Below, piece after piece: positions 35,486 through 55,955 of a stretch of 64,000 bases of DNA. The position numbers and the translations under genes were made by a program. Location of the stretch: positions 27,501-91,500 of the forward strand of contig JAXRKP010000646.1 in assembly GCA_037039925.1 (NCBI GenBank), read 5' to 3'. Positions within the stretch are counted from its first letter, which is position 1; every line of letters starts with the position of its first letter. Below the pieces are notes generated by a model. That model had not been told where the DNA came from, searched no databases, and saw only the letters and a list, made by a program, of their open reading frames with translations. Origin of the DNA: Doris montereyensis (Eukaryota; Mollusca; Gastropoda; Nudibranchia; Dorididae).

Positions 35486-38238
35486 CAGTGGCGTAGCTAG
35501 GTGTAGGCTATAAAGGCTTAACCCCACCTTTAAAAATGATTTGATTACAAGCCATATAAAAATTTCAATTTTCAACTTTGATTCAGAAAACATTGTGCTC
35601 TAAGCCTAGCTCAGCTCTGCGTATTGTATGCAAATAGCCAATCGGTAGAGACCACTAAGCACTACCAAACCATTAGCCAATAAAAGGAAAGGAGGGTTAT
35701 AATACGTAAAGCCTTTTCCCCATGGGTCTTCCCATTGTAATCCTTATGATATTGTTCTAGATAGTGTAATTCATGTAAATGAGATTGTATAAGAGAAAAG
35801 ATTATCATTGATACCATGGCTAAAAATGCTGGAATTGAGGCTCAAGCACTTCCAGCCCCAAATGTTTTTCAAATGGGTGCAGGCTACCCTTGAGTAATCA
35901 ACGCTTTCATCGTAGTATCATGCATGCCAAATTTAGGCACAATGACCTAGCTCTAGATCTACTAACGCCTGGCCTTGACTTTTGGCGAAGGCGAGACAGT
36001 GAGAGAAGGTAATAGTAAACACAAGAAGAAAAAAGATGTTTCGGCCTCTCTCACAAGATACATTATATAGTTGATATGTCTGTCTTATCATAAATGTTTG
36101 TGACCGTGTGTAAACTTAAGATATTTTAAATTGTGATTTCCTTCTGACACTGCTGTACATTACAAGCGGGGAACGGGAAGTTCTTTTTTGACACAATGTA
36201 GAAACTAGATCCATCGTGAATAATTTGGTTACAAAATGTAGTTATGGTAATAACAATATCATACACAATACGTGTACATTAATAAATCCCCCCCCAAAGA
36301 AATAAGACAATTTACCGGTACTGTAGTCACCAGTGTATGCCTAGATCTAGTTTTGCTCACTTGTGATATGAGTATGACAGGGTGTCCAGCAAAAAGTCAA
36401 CTGAAAATTTCCTACCTCAACCGAAACTGTACCTAGGAAATGAAATACTCTCCGGCGCCGGAAATGGAGAATAGCATGAATATTTCCAATTTCAATACAT
36501 TATTATAATTTGTCAATTCAAATCATAAATGAATGACTTTCTAGTGCATCTCAATGAAATGAAAAGTGATCACACATTTCTTTCACACATTTCTGAATTT
36601 CAAAAACTTTCTGATAGCTGATAGTAGTGATAGTGCAAACAGTGCAAAGATGAGTTTTTTAATTATTTTTTATCTCCTTTCCAAAAATAAGTCAAACACA
36701 AGAGTGACAATAGCATAGCCTAAACACAAGCACAAACACTTACTCAGTCTACCGAGAAGAAAATGAGGTTTGGAAGGCTTTTTCTATAACTCTAAACTCT
36801 GCCAATTATAAATCTTCCTCTCTTCTACTTTTAGCCACCACCATCTCCCCCACCCCACCGTCTCTCTCTTTCTTTTCAGGATCAAAAACTTTATAAAACT
36901 AGATCTAGATCCCCCTCCCCTAGTAAAAATCTCCATTATGTTGGCAATCGCCCCACCCCCTCTTTCTTTCTTCTTCAATGAAACCGAATCTAGAACTAGG
37001 TCTCAATCTAGTATAGTACATGATTGCTTTCTCCCCGGTTCTACCCTTTCCCACCCATGTCTACACTGTAGTGGAAGACACATTCGTTATTTTTCTTTCT
37101 CTTCCGATACCGTATGCCAGCCACCTCTTGTTTTGCCATCACATGTTTTCACATGGACTTTCTTCACCTTGTCCCCTCCCCACCTCTATTATTCTGCTAT
37201 CAGGCTATGCGGGCATGATATCTCTTTGAAATCGATCATCCAACCTCCTCTATTCTTACTAAACACTTGCATTTGCCTTTCAGTCATCCGTCAACTCCCA
37301 ACTCTCCATATAGTCTCTCACACTAATACTAATACACACATGCGCGATTGGTCACATTAAACACACACAAACATTCTCTGTCTAGCCTTCTTACACACAC
37401 ATGTGCGCAATCAGACTTAAAATATGCACATTGCCCTCTGTCTCTCTCTCCCTTTGATACGAACCATACAATGTGCGCAATCGACTTTTTAACATACACG
37501 GCATTCCTAATCTCTCCAAAGTAAAAGTTAAATTGAAAAAAAGGAGGCTGGGTTGTAGATACGCAGTTCATGGTATTGGTATAGGCGCTAAAACTAAAGA
37601 AAGTATTGAAAACTTTGTATCGAAATCCGATAATAATTCCCCAGGCAAACTTTATCATTTTAAAGAAGGTATCGGAATCGTTTAGTTTCAACATGAAAAA
37701 AATCGCCAGACAGCAAAGCATGCACGAGCGGAAATGGATGACAAAATGATCATCCATCGTCCACAAACTTATTCGCATTTTCCTATTTTGCGGTGCCGAT
37801 AATTGTTCATGTCTACTTTTATTTCCCTGATTTTCTCTCATGTTCATCCACAATATAATATGATTTCCCTGGTATTTACTCGACCGCGAAACATTTTTTT
37901 CGTTTTCAAGGATTTTCCTGATGCATGGGCACTATGTTTTTACTACCTGAGCCCCATTTCCTACTTGTTTTCCTACCCTAGACATCAATTTCCGACCATC
38001 CCGACCTGAGTACAAAAATCCGACATATTTCCGACCTTGCTGGACACCCTGGTATGAGCTATGAATTACGTTGACCACCTCTTAAGTATAAATTTGAACT
38101 CTTTCAATAGAGATGAAAAGCCTGAGATGGTATTTTTTTCATAGCTTATACATTGTATAACAGTAATTTGCATTATCATTTGACAACAAGCTCATTAAAA
38201 TCAGCCATATGTCTTTGACAGGCCTAGCTTTGCCACTG
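35486..38238. mobile_element. hAT-like non-autonomous DNA transposon
   Basis: The left end 'CAGTGGCGTAGCTAGG' and the inverted right end 'CAGTGGCAAAGCTAGG' are classic hAT-type termini. Flanking 8-bp target duplications are ACGTGCAC (35478-35485) and ACGTGTAT (38239-38246), with two C-to-T changes in the right copy. Without the nested element it is about 1.07 kb. No transposase reading frame was seen. Confidence 0.8.
36378..38051. mobile_element. Nested TIR element, 14-bp perfect termini
   Basis: Begins 'CAGGGTGTCCAGCA' and ends with its exact inverse. Flanked by GTATGA on both sides (36372-36377 and 38052-38057). 1,674 bp, no recognisable transposase. It lies wholly inside the hAT-like element. 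A 15-bp piece of its right end, 'ttccgaccttgctgg', also occurs at about 21396-21410 in PNISR intron 7. Confidence 0.8.
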
Positions 38239-38479
38239 ACGTGTATAGAGTATTAATAATAGTATGCAATTGTTGAGCGCCTCTCCTCCATCGAAATGCT
38301 TGATGGCGCTTTACAGTAAAATATTAAACACAATTACAGATTACATAAAATGCACTTGTAACAAAGAAAATGAAGTTTAAAAACTTTTTCAATGATGTAT
38401 AGTGATCTGCACACAGGACCTCCTTTTATCGTTTGTCTCCGAGTTGACATGCATTGCCTTTGGACTACCGAGTCGCTCT

Positions 38480-41000
38480 TACGTGGGATAATACAAAATA
38501 AAAATCCTTCATTTAAAGGAACTTTTTGTAAAGTAATTTCCCTACTGTTGAAACGTAATGCTACGTTTTATAACTTCATAATTTGTGAAAATAAAACGTA
38601 TATATTTCATCATCAATTACAGCATAGAAATCAGGACTTTTTAAAACAGATCTTGCACTGACCAGATCACAACTTTTTAGATTATTGCAGAGCAACCGAT
38701 CGAATGGAATACGTAATATCAAAATATAACTTCAGTGCCTTTGAAAAGCGTGTAGCAAAATTGACAGATAAATACCGGAAACTGATGCGATAATATAGTT
38801 ATATATAGCAGAGAAGATTATCTCATTGGTTAATAATTCCTATACTTTCAGATACAGAATTGTGCTCGAGGGACAGTTCATTAATGGCTTTGAAGTTGTG
38901 AAGACAGACATAAAACAAAGTTATTTGCTCTTCAGAAAGATTGACAAAAGAGAGTTGCAATAATCCAATCTTGTCACAATATAAAAGCCAACATTTAGAC
39001 ATGTAAAGGAAGTTTTATTTACACACAGTGAGATCTACCCATCCTTTCTAGTTCACAGAACAAAATTTGAGAAAGGCGGTTGAATGTTTCCGACTTTGGA
39101 ATTCATCACATGTAAATATACAGTTTTTAGGGAGGATTTCAGGAGTCCTTAAAAAACATATGTGCCGCTGACACAAGGAATGGTCGGCCAGATAGATTTA
39201 GGTACACAAGCATCAAAGTTTTTTGGGGGAATCAAGTGAAAATAAGGGTGGCTTCAGATTGCTTGAAAATCCTGCGACCCCCCCCCCCTTCCCCAGCAGT
39301 CATAAGAAATGTTGATGGTATAATCTCTCAACTAACCGGGGACTTAACTGACAGTGCAGTGAAATAGAGCGAGGATTTGCCAGGATCATTTGCATAAAAA
39401 AACCCACGTGTGTTGCGAATGGTAAAGCTAGGATTTTGACTCAAATTAAACAATGATTTCAAGTTTAAGATGATCAGAAAACATACAAAGAAGCCAAGTT
39501 TTCAAGCCCCATATAAAGGGTCTATATGCTCTTCCAATGCCAACGAAGTAGGCCCTAAACTTACAACCGGCGCGCTTCCCAGGCAAATGATGACACGCCT
39601 TAAAAATACAGGGTTGGCGTTCTTGGGTTATTACTCAATAAAATACTTGGTAACACAAGTTTGATAATATTGTAATAAGGGAGATTTAGAAGCCTAGTAT
39701 GACTATGGTCACTCGTAGGTCTACATCCCTGCTATGAAGACTTCTTCGCATCCCAATACAATAGACAATAGTACTAAAACGCAATTAAATAATAGAGAAA
39801 CAAATAAAACAAACGCAGGTTCAAAGTGAAGGAAATGACAATAAACATTATTAAAGCCACGCAGGAAGAAGGATGAGACAAATACAAGGAATAAACAAAG
39901 AAAGTCTTAGCCACCATCCATAGGCATAGGGATTGAACCTGCCACTTATGTTGGGGCCCATCGCCTCACAATGAAAAGAAAGCATACTACCAGCCAAGCT
40001 AACTATGCTCCTCATGGATTTCATGCCCATTGAAGAGCTGACCACGTTGGGAAAACAAACATGAGACTTCACAGTAGAACAGCTTTATTAACCCTGGAAA
40101 GGCTATGACTGGTAAATGCCAGTTTGTTATCATTCCGTTCAGCGATATTGCCCGGGATTTACCGGTTGCCTGTTACAAACCTCTCAGCGCGATGCCCAGC
40201 ATTTGCCGGGAAGGAAGGACGGGTCAAGAGAGGCTTGAATATTCCTTCTTCTTGTTACCCCTCTTACTGTCTTATGCTCATCCTCTTTTAAAATAATGCT
40301 CTCTGATTGGTTAACCATTTAGTAAACAGGAAAAAAGGATGCATTCAGGCTCATAAGCTTATGTCCAAATGGCCTGCGGTTGAGTCTATTTCTAAAGGGA
40401 GTGTCCATCATTAACTTTGTCTTGGATAACTGGTAGTAATGATGCTAACAGCTGTACTATGCATGAACAACTTTCATTTATAGGTCACTCCTATTGTAAA
40501 ATGGAATGATCCTACTAGGACAAGTCGATGGCCAGAGGGGTGTAAATATGAGCTGGTCTATTTTGAGAGTGTGTGTGATTGAGAACATAATAAGAATGTG
40601 TATTTGCACAGATACGTAATTGGTCTTGTTGTCTCCTACTAAATTGAAAAGAATGGAATCATCCTAGTTTGGCATGGTTTGGGTGAGACCAGATGGCCAC
40701 CTTGCAACTGAATTCAATATATGGGTTATGGCACGGTCAGAAGTCACACTTCCTGTGAACTCGTAAAACTTTGTGGGCAGCCCCGCACCGTGGCAATGAC
40801 TGTCAGCGAGCCAACTAGCATGTGGTAGCCATTGTGCTGACTGCGCGGGCCGCTTTTCTAGTGTTAATTGAGGAGGTAACAGCCGGGAGAATTTCCTGTC
40901 CATATTCCCCTGCGGTATGTCGCTAAAAAAAAACCTTCAGGGAACTCTCTATTCGTATGATAGTATTAGCACGCACAGATCTACTTTAATTCAACCCAAA
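38480..41000. other. Intergenic spacer between PNISR and BAK-like gene
   Basis: No exon or ORF with a recognisable signature. It contains a tRNA-like SINE fragment near 39.9-40.0 kb and a small cluster of 'gtaaatgccag'/'catttgccggg' words at 40.1-40.2 kb. Confidence 0.4.
39895..40020 (-). repeat. tRNA-derived SINE head
   Basis: Minus-strand box A-like 'TAGCTTGGCTGGTAGTATGC' and box B 'GGTTCAATCCC' at tRNA-like spacing but with a long variable segment. Not a functional tRNA. Confidence 0.55.
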
Positions 41001-41017
41001 AATATTAATCCAATAAA

Positions 41018-41132
41018 GCGCCGGCCCTAAACAAAGGGCGCGTTGCCGTCCACCCGGGGAAGTGCGCAGGCCCTATATCTAGGGCCGCCGTCATTGGCAC
41101 AGGAAGCGCGCAGGCCCTATATTTAGGGCCAG
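41018..41132. repeat. GC-rich repeat with GGCCCTA…TAGGGCC palindromes
   Basis: Three related units contain dyads at 41023-41039, 41069-41086 (GGCCCTATATCTAGGGCC) and 41113-41130 (GGCCCTATATTTAGGGCC). The last two are preceded by 'gaagYgcgca' and lie 44 bp apart. Confidence 0.75.
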
Positions 41133-41596
41133 ACACCTAGGCTTCTTGAATGGAAATTTCCACTTTCCTTACATGGTTGATGATGTGGTTTGACCTTTGA
41201 GTTCATAGTTAAACAGCCAATGAGATTACAATTTATTTTAAGCTCGTGGCTTTCCCCATAGCCTCGTTATCATTCGTCAAAGTGGCGCTTTCCCATTCAA
41301 CACACTTCGTGAGAGGTCTAAGTTGATTACACGGCTATCGCTGCTAATGTTTAGTCTTTAGTTTAAGTTTTCTTGTTTGCAATAACATCTCAATATGAAT
41401 TCCTTATTCTTTCAACTTACAGAAAATGCACGTTTTATAGGTCTTTTATCATCTGGAAACGTGAAATCATTGTTCAAACTAAGTCTAAATCCTAGCTTCG
41501 CCTGTTGCACACACTCGTTTTTTCATGCAAATGGCTGGGGCAACCCCTCACTGTAAGAATGCTCCGGTAACATCGCAAGCTCTACTTGGGTTAATC

Positions 41597-41690
41597 CAAT
41601 TTTGGTTTTGAAATGATTTGTTTAATTCTGTTTTTAAAGTTTCAGTGCTATTGCTGAGTTTTATTTCTGTTGGCAATCCATTTGCTTTTC
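41597..41690 (-). mobile_element. LINE C-terminal fragment
   Basis: Near-identical to 1215-1290: 'aattctgtttttaaagt' … 'gctattgctgagtttt' … 'gttggcaatccatt'. A short 3' fragment of the same LINE family. Confidence 0.6.
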
Positions 41691-41719
41691 TATCTACATC
41701 ATGCTAATACTTCTTTCCA

Positions 41720-42545
41720 TATTATAGATCTAGATAGATCTACTAGGCATACTAATCATACTCTATAGCAATTTAGTAGTGTCTTAACAATCATGAAGTT
41801 AACTTCTAGTTCTAGAATCTAGATAGCGCTATCTACTGAATTATGCAGTAGTCTAGATCTAGAGATTAGTTCTGTCTAGTTGTCTACATCTAGATCTAGA
41901 CTAGATCTAGATTTAGACTCGAGCTAGCTCCCTTGGATCTAGCTACCGGGGTATTTTACAAACTACAAGACTTCAGTCTAGACATAATAGATTCTACTGT
42001 GGTTCAAAATGTAAAGTTCTCTTCATATTTACCAATTATTTATTGCTGAATTTATATTATGCCTTGATACTTATATCTAGGCAGGTTACATCAATCCTTA
42101 TTGATTCGTGTGCTGAGCAGGCAACTGTCCGCCATTGCTTTCGCCCATCTTCTGTCTCGGTCCCAATATCATGCTTCTTTCCTGGTTTTTACGCTTCAAT
42201 GATTTCCGGTTAAGTGACTGAATCTTCTTTTCAAGGACAAGAAACCACCAACTCGGTCACTGCAGAAACAGCAGCTGAGGCTAGTCCGTCCCACAACTCA
42301 ACTTTAGAACCGGGGACTAAGAGAAGGTGGAAAATGTTTGCCTCGAGGAGAAACCCATGAAAAATACCATCTTCTTGAAACTGTGAGGGAAAACTCATTC
42401 CTGTGGCTAGAGGCTCCATAGGTTTAGAAGCTAGAACAAACAAATTTTCTGCTAGATCTAGCTAGATGATCTTGAAATCTAGATCTAGATCTAGGCAGAT
42501 CTATATTTATACATCTAGTGATCTAGAGCTAGATTCTAGTGTAGA
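41720..42545. repeat. CTAGATCT-rich tracts
   Basis: Dense TCTAGATC words at 41725-41740, 41810-41940 and 42440-42545, separated by unique sequence. Too irregular for a tandem array. No gene seen. Confidence 0.5.
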
Positions 42546-43104
42546 TATACTTCCTCCATTTCTCATAAATGCCTGCAATGTCAGTGAAACCAATTTTTTC
42601 TATCTTTATAACAGGGATTGAGATTTTCCGGGGTATTCCCGGATTTTTGGCACAGAGGAGCACCTCCGTGTGCTTGTCTCATTTTATACGTGCACAAATA
42701 GTGCACAAATACTAGCCGTCCAGGAAAACATAGGGTCTAGGTCTAATTAGAACAGATGTCGCAAGCAGAGCGAGAGAGAGTCACTACGATATCGTTTATC
42801 GCCGTTCAATGAGAGAGCGACGGGAAATGGATAAAAAGAGAGTAAAAATAGTACTTTTAGTTTTTAGTAGTACTAGATTCTAGATCTAGTAAGCCTAGGC
42901 CTAGTAATAGTAGAAGTGGTACTGGTAGTAGGAGTAGTGTATCTCCTGATCTTTAGGATTCAAGATTTCATGTTTCATCCTGCGCTTTTTGTTGTTTTTT
43001 AGAATTATGCCTCATTTACTATTTTACAATTGGTTTTACCTTTTTTCAAGTCGGTTGGTTAAAACCCATTCAGGCTGGACATTTCTGCTCCGTGCTTATA
43101 AGAA

Positions 43105-43327
<223 letters not shown>

Positions 43328-43628
43328 CATGAATACACACACTCACATAGGGTCTAAAATACAAGGTTTCTATACACTATCCTGATCAACGCAGGCACCT
43401 GTAGTATTGTGTTAATATTACATGTGGGCAACATACAATACTACATGTGGGCTCCAATACTACTTGAGTTGATTTTTTTTTCAAGCTTGCTTGTTATTAC
43501 TTTAGGGCTAGTCATATACGTTTGGTAGAGAGTTTGGGCTCGACTAATGAAGTGAAGCCACTTGATTTGAGCTTTTCTTTTAATATCCGATACTCAAGTC
43601 CAGCATGGGTGGATAGTGTGGGCTACTT

Positions 43629-43710
43629 GTAGGTTCTTCTTCTTTCCTTTTCCTCTTTTATTTGATCTTTAATCTTGCTATTTTCTCTCACCTGAGATCA
43701 ATGTATATGT
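43629..43710 (+). repeat. Family B repeat, diverged
   Basis: 'gtaggttcttcttctttcct', 'aatcttgctattttctctca' and 'cctgagatcaatgta': the 3' half of family B in sense orientation. Confidence 0.45.
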
Positions 43711-44220
43711 TTGCGGGGATAAAATTCAGTAAAATATTCAAAAAGTCCAACGGACATCCACGCCCTTTACCAATGACGCTCGTAAAGGGAGATAACTCAC
43801 ACATGTTGACATTTCTTTTTTTTTAACTACTATTGTTTAGCGTGTATAGGATTTTTCATTCCAAGAGTGGCAGGTCTGCATCTATTAGTATTACATTATA
43901 GGTAGCCATTGTTGAGAGAGATGGGGAAGGGGCATAGTTGTAGAGAATATTAAGGAATATTGTAGTTGTAGTAAAATGTTCTAGAGGGAAGTAAAGTGAC
44001 TGCAAAGTAAAGAGCCATGGAAGAAAGTGAGTCAGACAACATAAAAAATTTGATAGAAATTAATGACTGATAAAAGAGGATAAAGAATGTTTGGTGAGAA
44101 GAAAAGGATTTTAATGTAAAGAAATGGAGAGATGATTCACTGATTTTCGTTTGTTCGTGGGTTGTTTTTTTATTGGGGGTTTTTTATGTGTGTTTGAGTA
44201 ATTATTTGGCTAGAGCCTAT

Positions 44221-44386
44221 CGGGGGGGGGGGGGGGGTACATATTTTTAATAACTGCTATTGGATCTGTAACTTGCATAACATGCACATGGTACTTGTGA
44301 AATTTTCACTCATATTTTATAGCATCAGAGGATGAATAGTCTGCAAGACCTATAATGGCTTGATATACCTTTAAAAATAAACCCAT

Positions 44387-44474
<88 letters not shown>
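44221..44474. repeat. Poly-G run and (AT)n microsatellite
   Basis: G17 at 44221-44237, then unique sequence, then a perfect (AT)n run of about 85 bp at 44389-44474. Confidence 0.9.
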
Positions 44475-44475
<1 letters not shown>

Positions 44476-45916
44476 TAATAACCATACAGGAAAAACTCCA
44501 AAACCCTGCCTTGCCAGTCCATCAATGTACTACTACAGGACTATAATGATACGGATCTCTCTTGAATTTTTGAGTCTGAAAAGTTGGGTATGTGTGATAA
44601 AATTGGGTTTTTTTTTATATTACGGCCATTTTCTTTATATTTCTTGTACACATATTTAAATGCCATGCTTTTACGTAATATTATTTTGAAGTTTTGAAGG
44701 GGTGATAATGTTAAGGGTTTTTTTTCAGAGCTTCTCCCCATCCCTGTTATAAATTACCCTCTAAATGCTTGTTTCGAAATCAAACTTTTACCCTAAATGC
44801 CCGGTCTCAACGGCAACTGCAGGTATAAAGATGTAACCTCCAAATTATCATAAAGTACATCCGTAATTGGGTTTTTTTTTAAATAAATTATTATCCATGT
44901 AATAATATCCTACCACTGATAGAGCTGATTTATGCTTGTCAACAATTTGCCATGCATTGTACCCACCCTTCATATTGTAATAAAATATGATCAGTGACTA
45001 GTCTTCTCTTCTAAACTCCTCGAACTGTACCTAACAACCTTTGTCCCATTAGATCACTGGTATGTCACAGGGCAACTAGAATTGAGCAGTATTCTGGACT
45101 CCACCCACGGTTCTTTACTAGATGTCATAAATGACATTACCCAGAGGTTTTAATTGACCAGACACTCGTCACAATCAAGAGCTCCCCCGTCTCGTATTGG
45201 CTGTATCTGTTCCACCCAAGTGTTAAAGAACTTTTAAATGGTTCCCAGGTGTTCTTATGTCTCACTTTCCATTTTACGTAAAGCGGAGGATTCTTCTTAA
45301 CCAATCAGTCTGGTTGGTTTGAGTCTTTATCCTATTATCTGTCTATTCTTGTTTTAATTTCTGAGCCATACTTGATAAACTCCCTTGGTGACCCCCCCCC
45401 CCCCACCCAAAGTTCTTGCCATGACCGATTTCCCCATAAATGCCTGTTTTCTCTGTTTCCTAAGCCCCAGGGATTTAGTGGGTAACACCAGTGCCACTTT
45501 TTCTTATTCCCAAACCGTGTTTTGGAATACTACTAGAGTGGCATAACGTCAGTAAGGCTGCTTAAGGCCCAGAAGTAGAGGTCATGTAAGAAAGGAACCT
45601 ATTTGTGTCTATAAATCATCCTATGGTATTGGAAGATAGTACATCTAAAATTAGTCAATCTTGTAGTAAATATGACCAATTTGTATATATATAAGTGTGT
45701 TTTGATTGGTTGATGCCATGGAATGTTCCAAAGTTTCCCTTATAATTTCAAAACATTGGTTTTCTTCATTTTTGACAATTTTACTCCTTTCAAACCTTTC
45801 TTTATGTATTCTTATCATTGCAGCTATGGATTGACTGAGAGAAGAGTTGAGGGATAGGCTTGACACCCTGAAGACTAAAATTTAAACTATAAATATACCT
45901 TTGAATTAGCCGATCC
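44475..45916. other. Upstream region of the BAK-like gene
   Basis: No ORF with a recognisable signature. Poly-C run at 45392-45405. TATAAATA at 45888-45895 is only 22 bp before the ATG, too close to be the TATA box of this start codon unless the leader is very short. A non-coding first exon further upstream is possible. Confidence 0.4.
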
Positions 45917-53482
<7,566 letters not shown>

Positions 53483-53659
53483 TGCAATGGAACCTTCCTT
53501 TATCATGATTGCCAATGTTAATGTTCATTTGGGGTTTTTTCCATTTTGTCTTTCAATGCTTTCATGATGGATTGGTTTAGGTTTTTTGGGGCTTTTTTTC
53601 AAAAGAATTACTGTAAACGAGATGATTATGTATCAGGTTTATGAAGTATTTTCATGTCC

Positions 53660-53885
53660 CAAAGCGTGATGGTTAGGCTGTTGGAATAGGAATTGTGGAG
53701 GCCTGAGTTTGAATCTTGGCAATGCTAAATCTGACGCTATGTTCCTTTGTGCAGATCACAGCACTCTGTGCACGTTAAAGATCTTTTGGCTGTTTACAGG
53801 GTAGTTCAGGCAAAACTTAAAATTTCTTACTAAAAACCTAGAGTTGTGGATGTCGATAAATCAAATCAAATCAAATCCAAATCAA
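53660..53885 (+). repeat. Chimeric SINE in the BAK-like 3' UTR
   Basis: The head resembles the tRNA-Leu/Ser type ('gatggttaggctgttgga', box B 'GAGTTTGAATCTT', then 'ggcaatgctaaatctgacg'). The 3' half is the family A body ('gtgcagatcacagcactctg', 'gcacgttaaagatctttt') and tail ('aaatcaaatcaaatc'). Confidence 0.7.
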
Positions 53886-54099
53886 AGTAACATTGATGTA
53901 TAGCAAAGACGTGTGTTCCTTCCTCGTTACCCCCTCCCTCCCTCACTCCTGTAACCCCCCACTCAGTAAATGTGAGGAGCTTTCTGTAATAACATTGTTG
54001 TGTTGTAAAAACGTGTGCTCCTTCATTTTTACCCTCCTCCTCACCCTTTCCCCCTGTCGTCTGTCGTCTTATGTGTTTGTTCTGTGACACCCATGACAG

Positions 54100-54105
54100 A
54101 ATAAA
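54100..54105 (+). terminator. Candidate BAK-like poly(A) signal
   Basis: AATAAA, 618 bp after the stop, followed within 25 bp by 'attgttgttttttta', a good GU/U-rich downstream element. Confidence 0.55.
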
Positions 54106-54129
54106 ATGAACAGACATTGTTGTTTTTTT

Positions 54130-55860
54130 ATTCATTTCCCATGTAACATATCGTTGAGGTTTTACATAATAATATGTTTTGAAGCATTTTTATAATCTAG
54201 TCCATGAGTAGAAATGCATTTCACAAATAACAAATGCTATGCAAGTAACTCTATGCTTTCATTTAAATAGCAACGTGTCGAATTTGCAAACAATAACAAT
54301 AACAAGACCACTGTGATGATTACCTTGACTTACGTTTATCAAATTCAACAATGTCTGTCTGTCTATCTCATGATTGAATTTTGGAGCTTAAAATTTTTTT
54401 TTTTTACGTTTTCAACAAATGTTTATATTTACAAAATCAACATAAATTTTTTTAAGCATGTTTGATTGATGTGTTTATTTGTGTTTTCACTTCTTAATCA
54501 CTGAAACTCATTCCTTCCTGCATTGGCTCCTCAAAGCAAAAACTTACACATGTGATATATATATATATATGTGTGTGCATAATACACTGATGCCTATAAT
54601 AATATGTTCATTAGGTACATCAATATGCCAATATGTCCATTTAAAACCTACCAGCGCCAATATGTTCATACATATATTTATATGTTTATGCATATATTTA
54701 TATGTTCATGCATATATTTATACACAAATGCATGTATAATATACCAATACCAATATGTTTGTATAAAATATCAATGCCGTAACTTTGCTGCTGGGTACTT
54801 TCCAGACCTATGTGTAACTGTGTATGATAATAACTAGAATTGAAGGATCACCCGACACAGTGTACACAGGGAGCAGAAACACTGATGAACAGGAATTCAA
54901 GAGACATGAATTATGATAAGTGTAGTGTTCCTCTAGCAGTGGAGGAGTTCAAGCCAAACAATGTTCATGTTTACATATTATATTATATTTCTGTCGTTGT
55001 TATACTTATACTACATTTGGATGTTGATGTCATAGTTGAATGGCTCCTTTTGTGTTCTATATTGATGATATTAATAATATGTCCATTAACAACCAGAAAT
55101 ATTAAGTCCAGGTTTTCCAGATTTATTTTTATTTTTTGTTGTTGGAAAATTTAGATTATTTTTAGATTAAGACGGTCATCAAATACACTTGTTAGTGTGG
55201 TCTTAAGTGTGCATGACATCTGATCTAAACTCCATTTCAACCCGAGCTTTTCAGTTTGGTCTTAGGATCAGTGTCTTAAGATCAAAGCTGACTAGTGTAT
55301 GGTCGGTTTTGGAAGCATTGTGTGAATTTCTAGAAACTTTTCTCCCTTTTTTTTCTCTCCATAGGTTTAAACTATTATTTATATTATTTTTATTTTTTTA
55401 TTTTCATTTAAACTGTTATTTATGTTATCCTTTACTTTACAATTTTTCTCTGGGGGAAAAAGGAAATTGTCCTGGAAATTTGCTTACTTATTTAGTCTAA
55501 ATAGACTGTATTGACAGCAGTTTAGACATTTTTTACTCTTAAATTTTTTTGTCAACGGTTGAAATTAATTAAACCATCAATGAAATTGTATGTTATTTTC
55601 TTGGTACTATCTTCTGGCGGCAGACATTTTTGGTTGTTAAAGGACAAATAAAAACATGATACACATGTTATGTGAGAGTGTGTGTGTGTGGGTGCATGAA
55701 TGATGGAAGACCATTAACGTCCGTTTAAAGAGTGTTAAAGAAACTGTCCATACCGTCCCATTTTCAACTGATATGTCTCACATTCCAGCTATCGTGTTGT
55801 TTTTTTAAGTTTTTTTTTATCCTTGTATCAAACTGTCTGCCACAAGCTGTGTGATTGAAT
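54130..55860. other. Spacer, no gene recognised
   Basis: AT-rich. It contains small (TA)/(TG) patches (54556-54580), repeated 'catatatttatatg' words at 54660-54725 and a further AATAAA near 55645. No exon recognised. Confidence 0.4.
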
Positions 55861-55866
55861 TCTGTG

Positions 55867-55955
55867 CCTTTTCCCCTCTTCTTGTTCCTGCTTTTCCCCT
55901 CTTTCTTGTTACTGCTTTTCCTCTCTTTCTTGTTACTGCTTTTCCCCTCTTTCTT
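55867..55955. repeat. ~28-bp tandem repeat, 3 copies
   Basis: 'tttcttgttactgcttttcc' + 'cctctt' units, first copy diverged. Confidence 0.85.

Larger units (their letters stand above)
35370..38476 (-). repeat. SINE family A copy split by nested insertions
   Basis: 35370-35485 is the family A 3' part, ending 'gagatctttaacgtgcac'. The next family A block ('gtgatctgcacacaggacct', then 'gcctttggactaccgagtc') resumes only after 38239/38400. The hAT-like element lies between, plus a further ~150 bp insertion (38247-38398). Part of the SINE head is deleted. Confidence 0.75.

Noticed and set aside
37329..37853. 174-codon minus-strand ORF
   Set aside because: It lies inside the nested CAGGG-ended element but has no transposase motifs; composition looks random.
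40664..40903. 79-codon minus-strand ORF with a protein-like look
   Set aside because: No recognisable motif, no splice signals that link it to another exon, and no sign of conservation visible from one sequence.
45888..45895. TATA box (TATAAATA) for the BAK-like gene
   Set aside because: It is 22 bp before the ATG, which would put the transcription start at or after the start codon. Chance match in AT-rich DNA is more likely.
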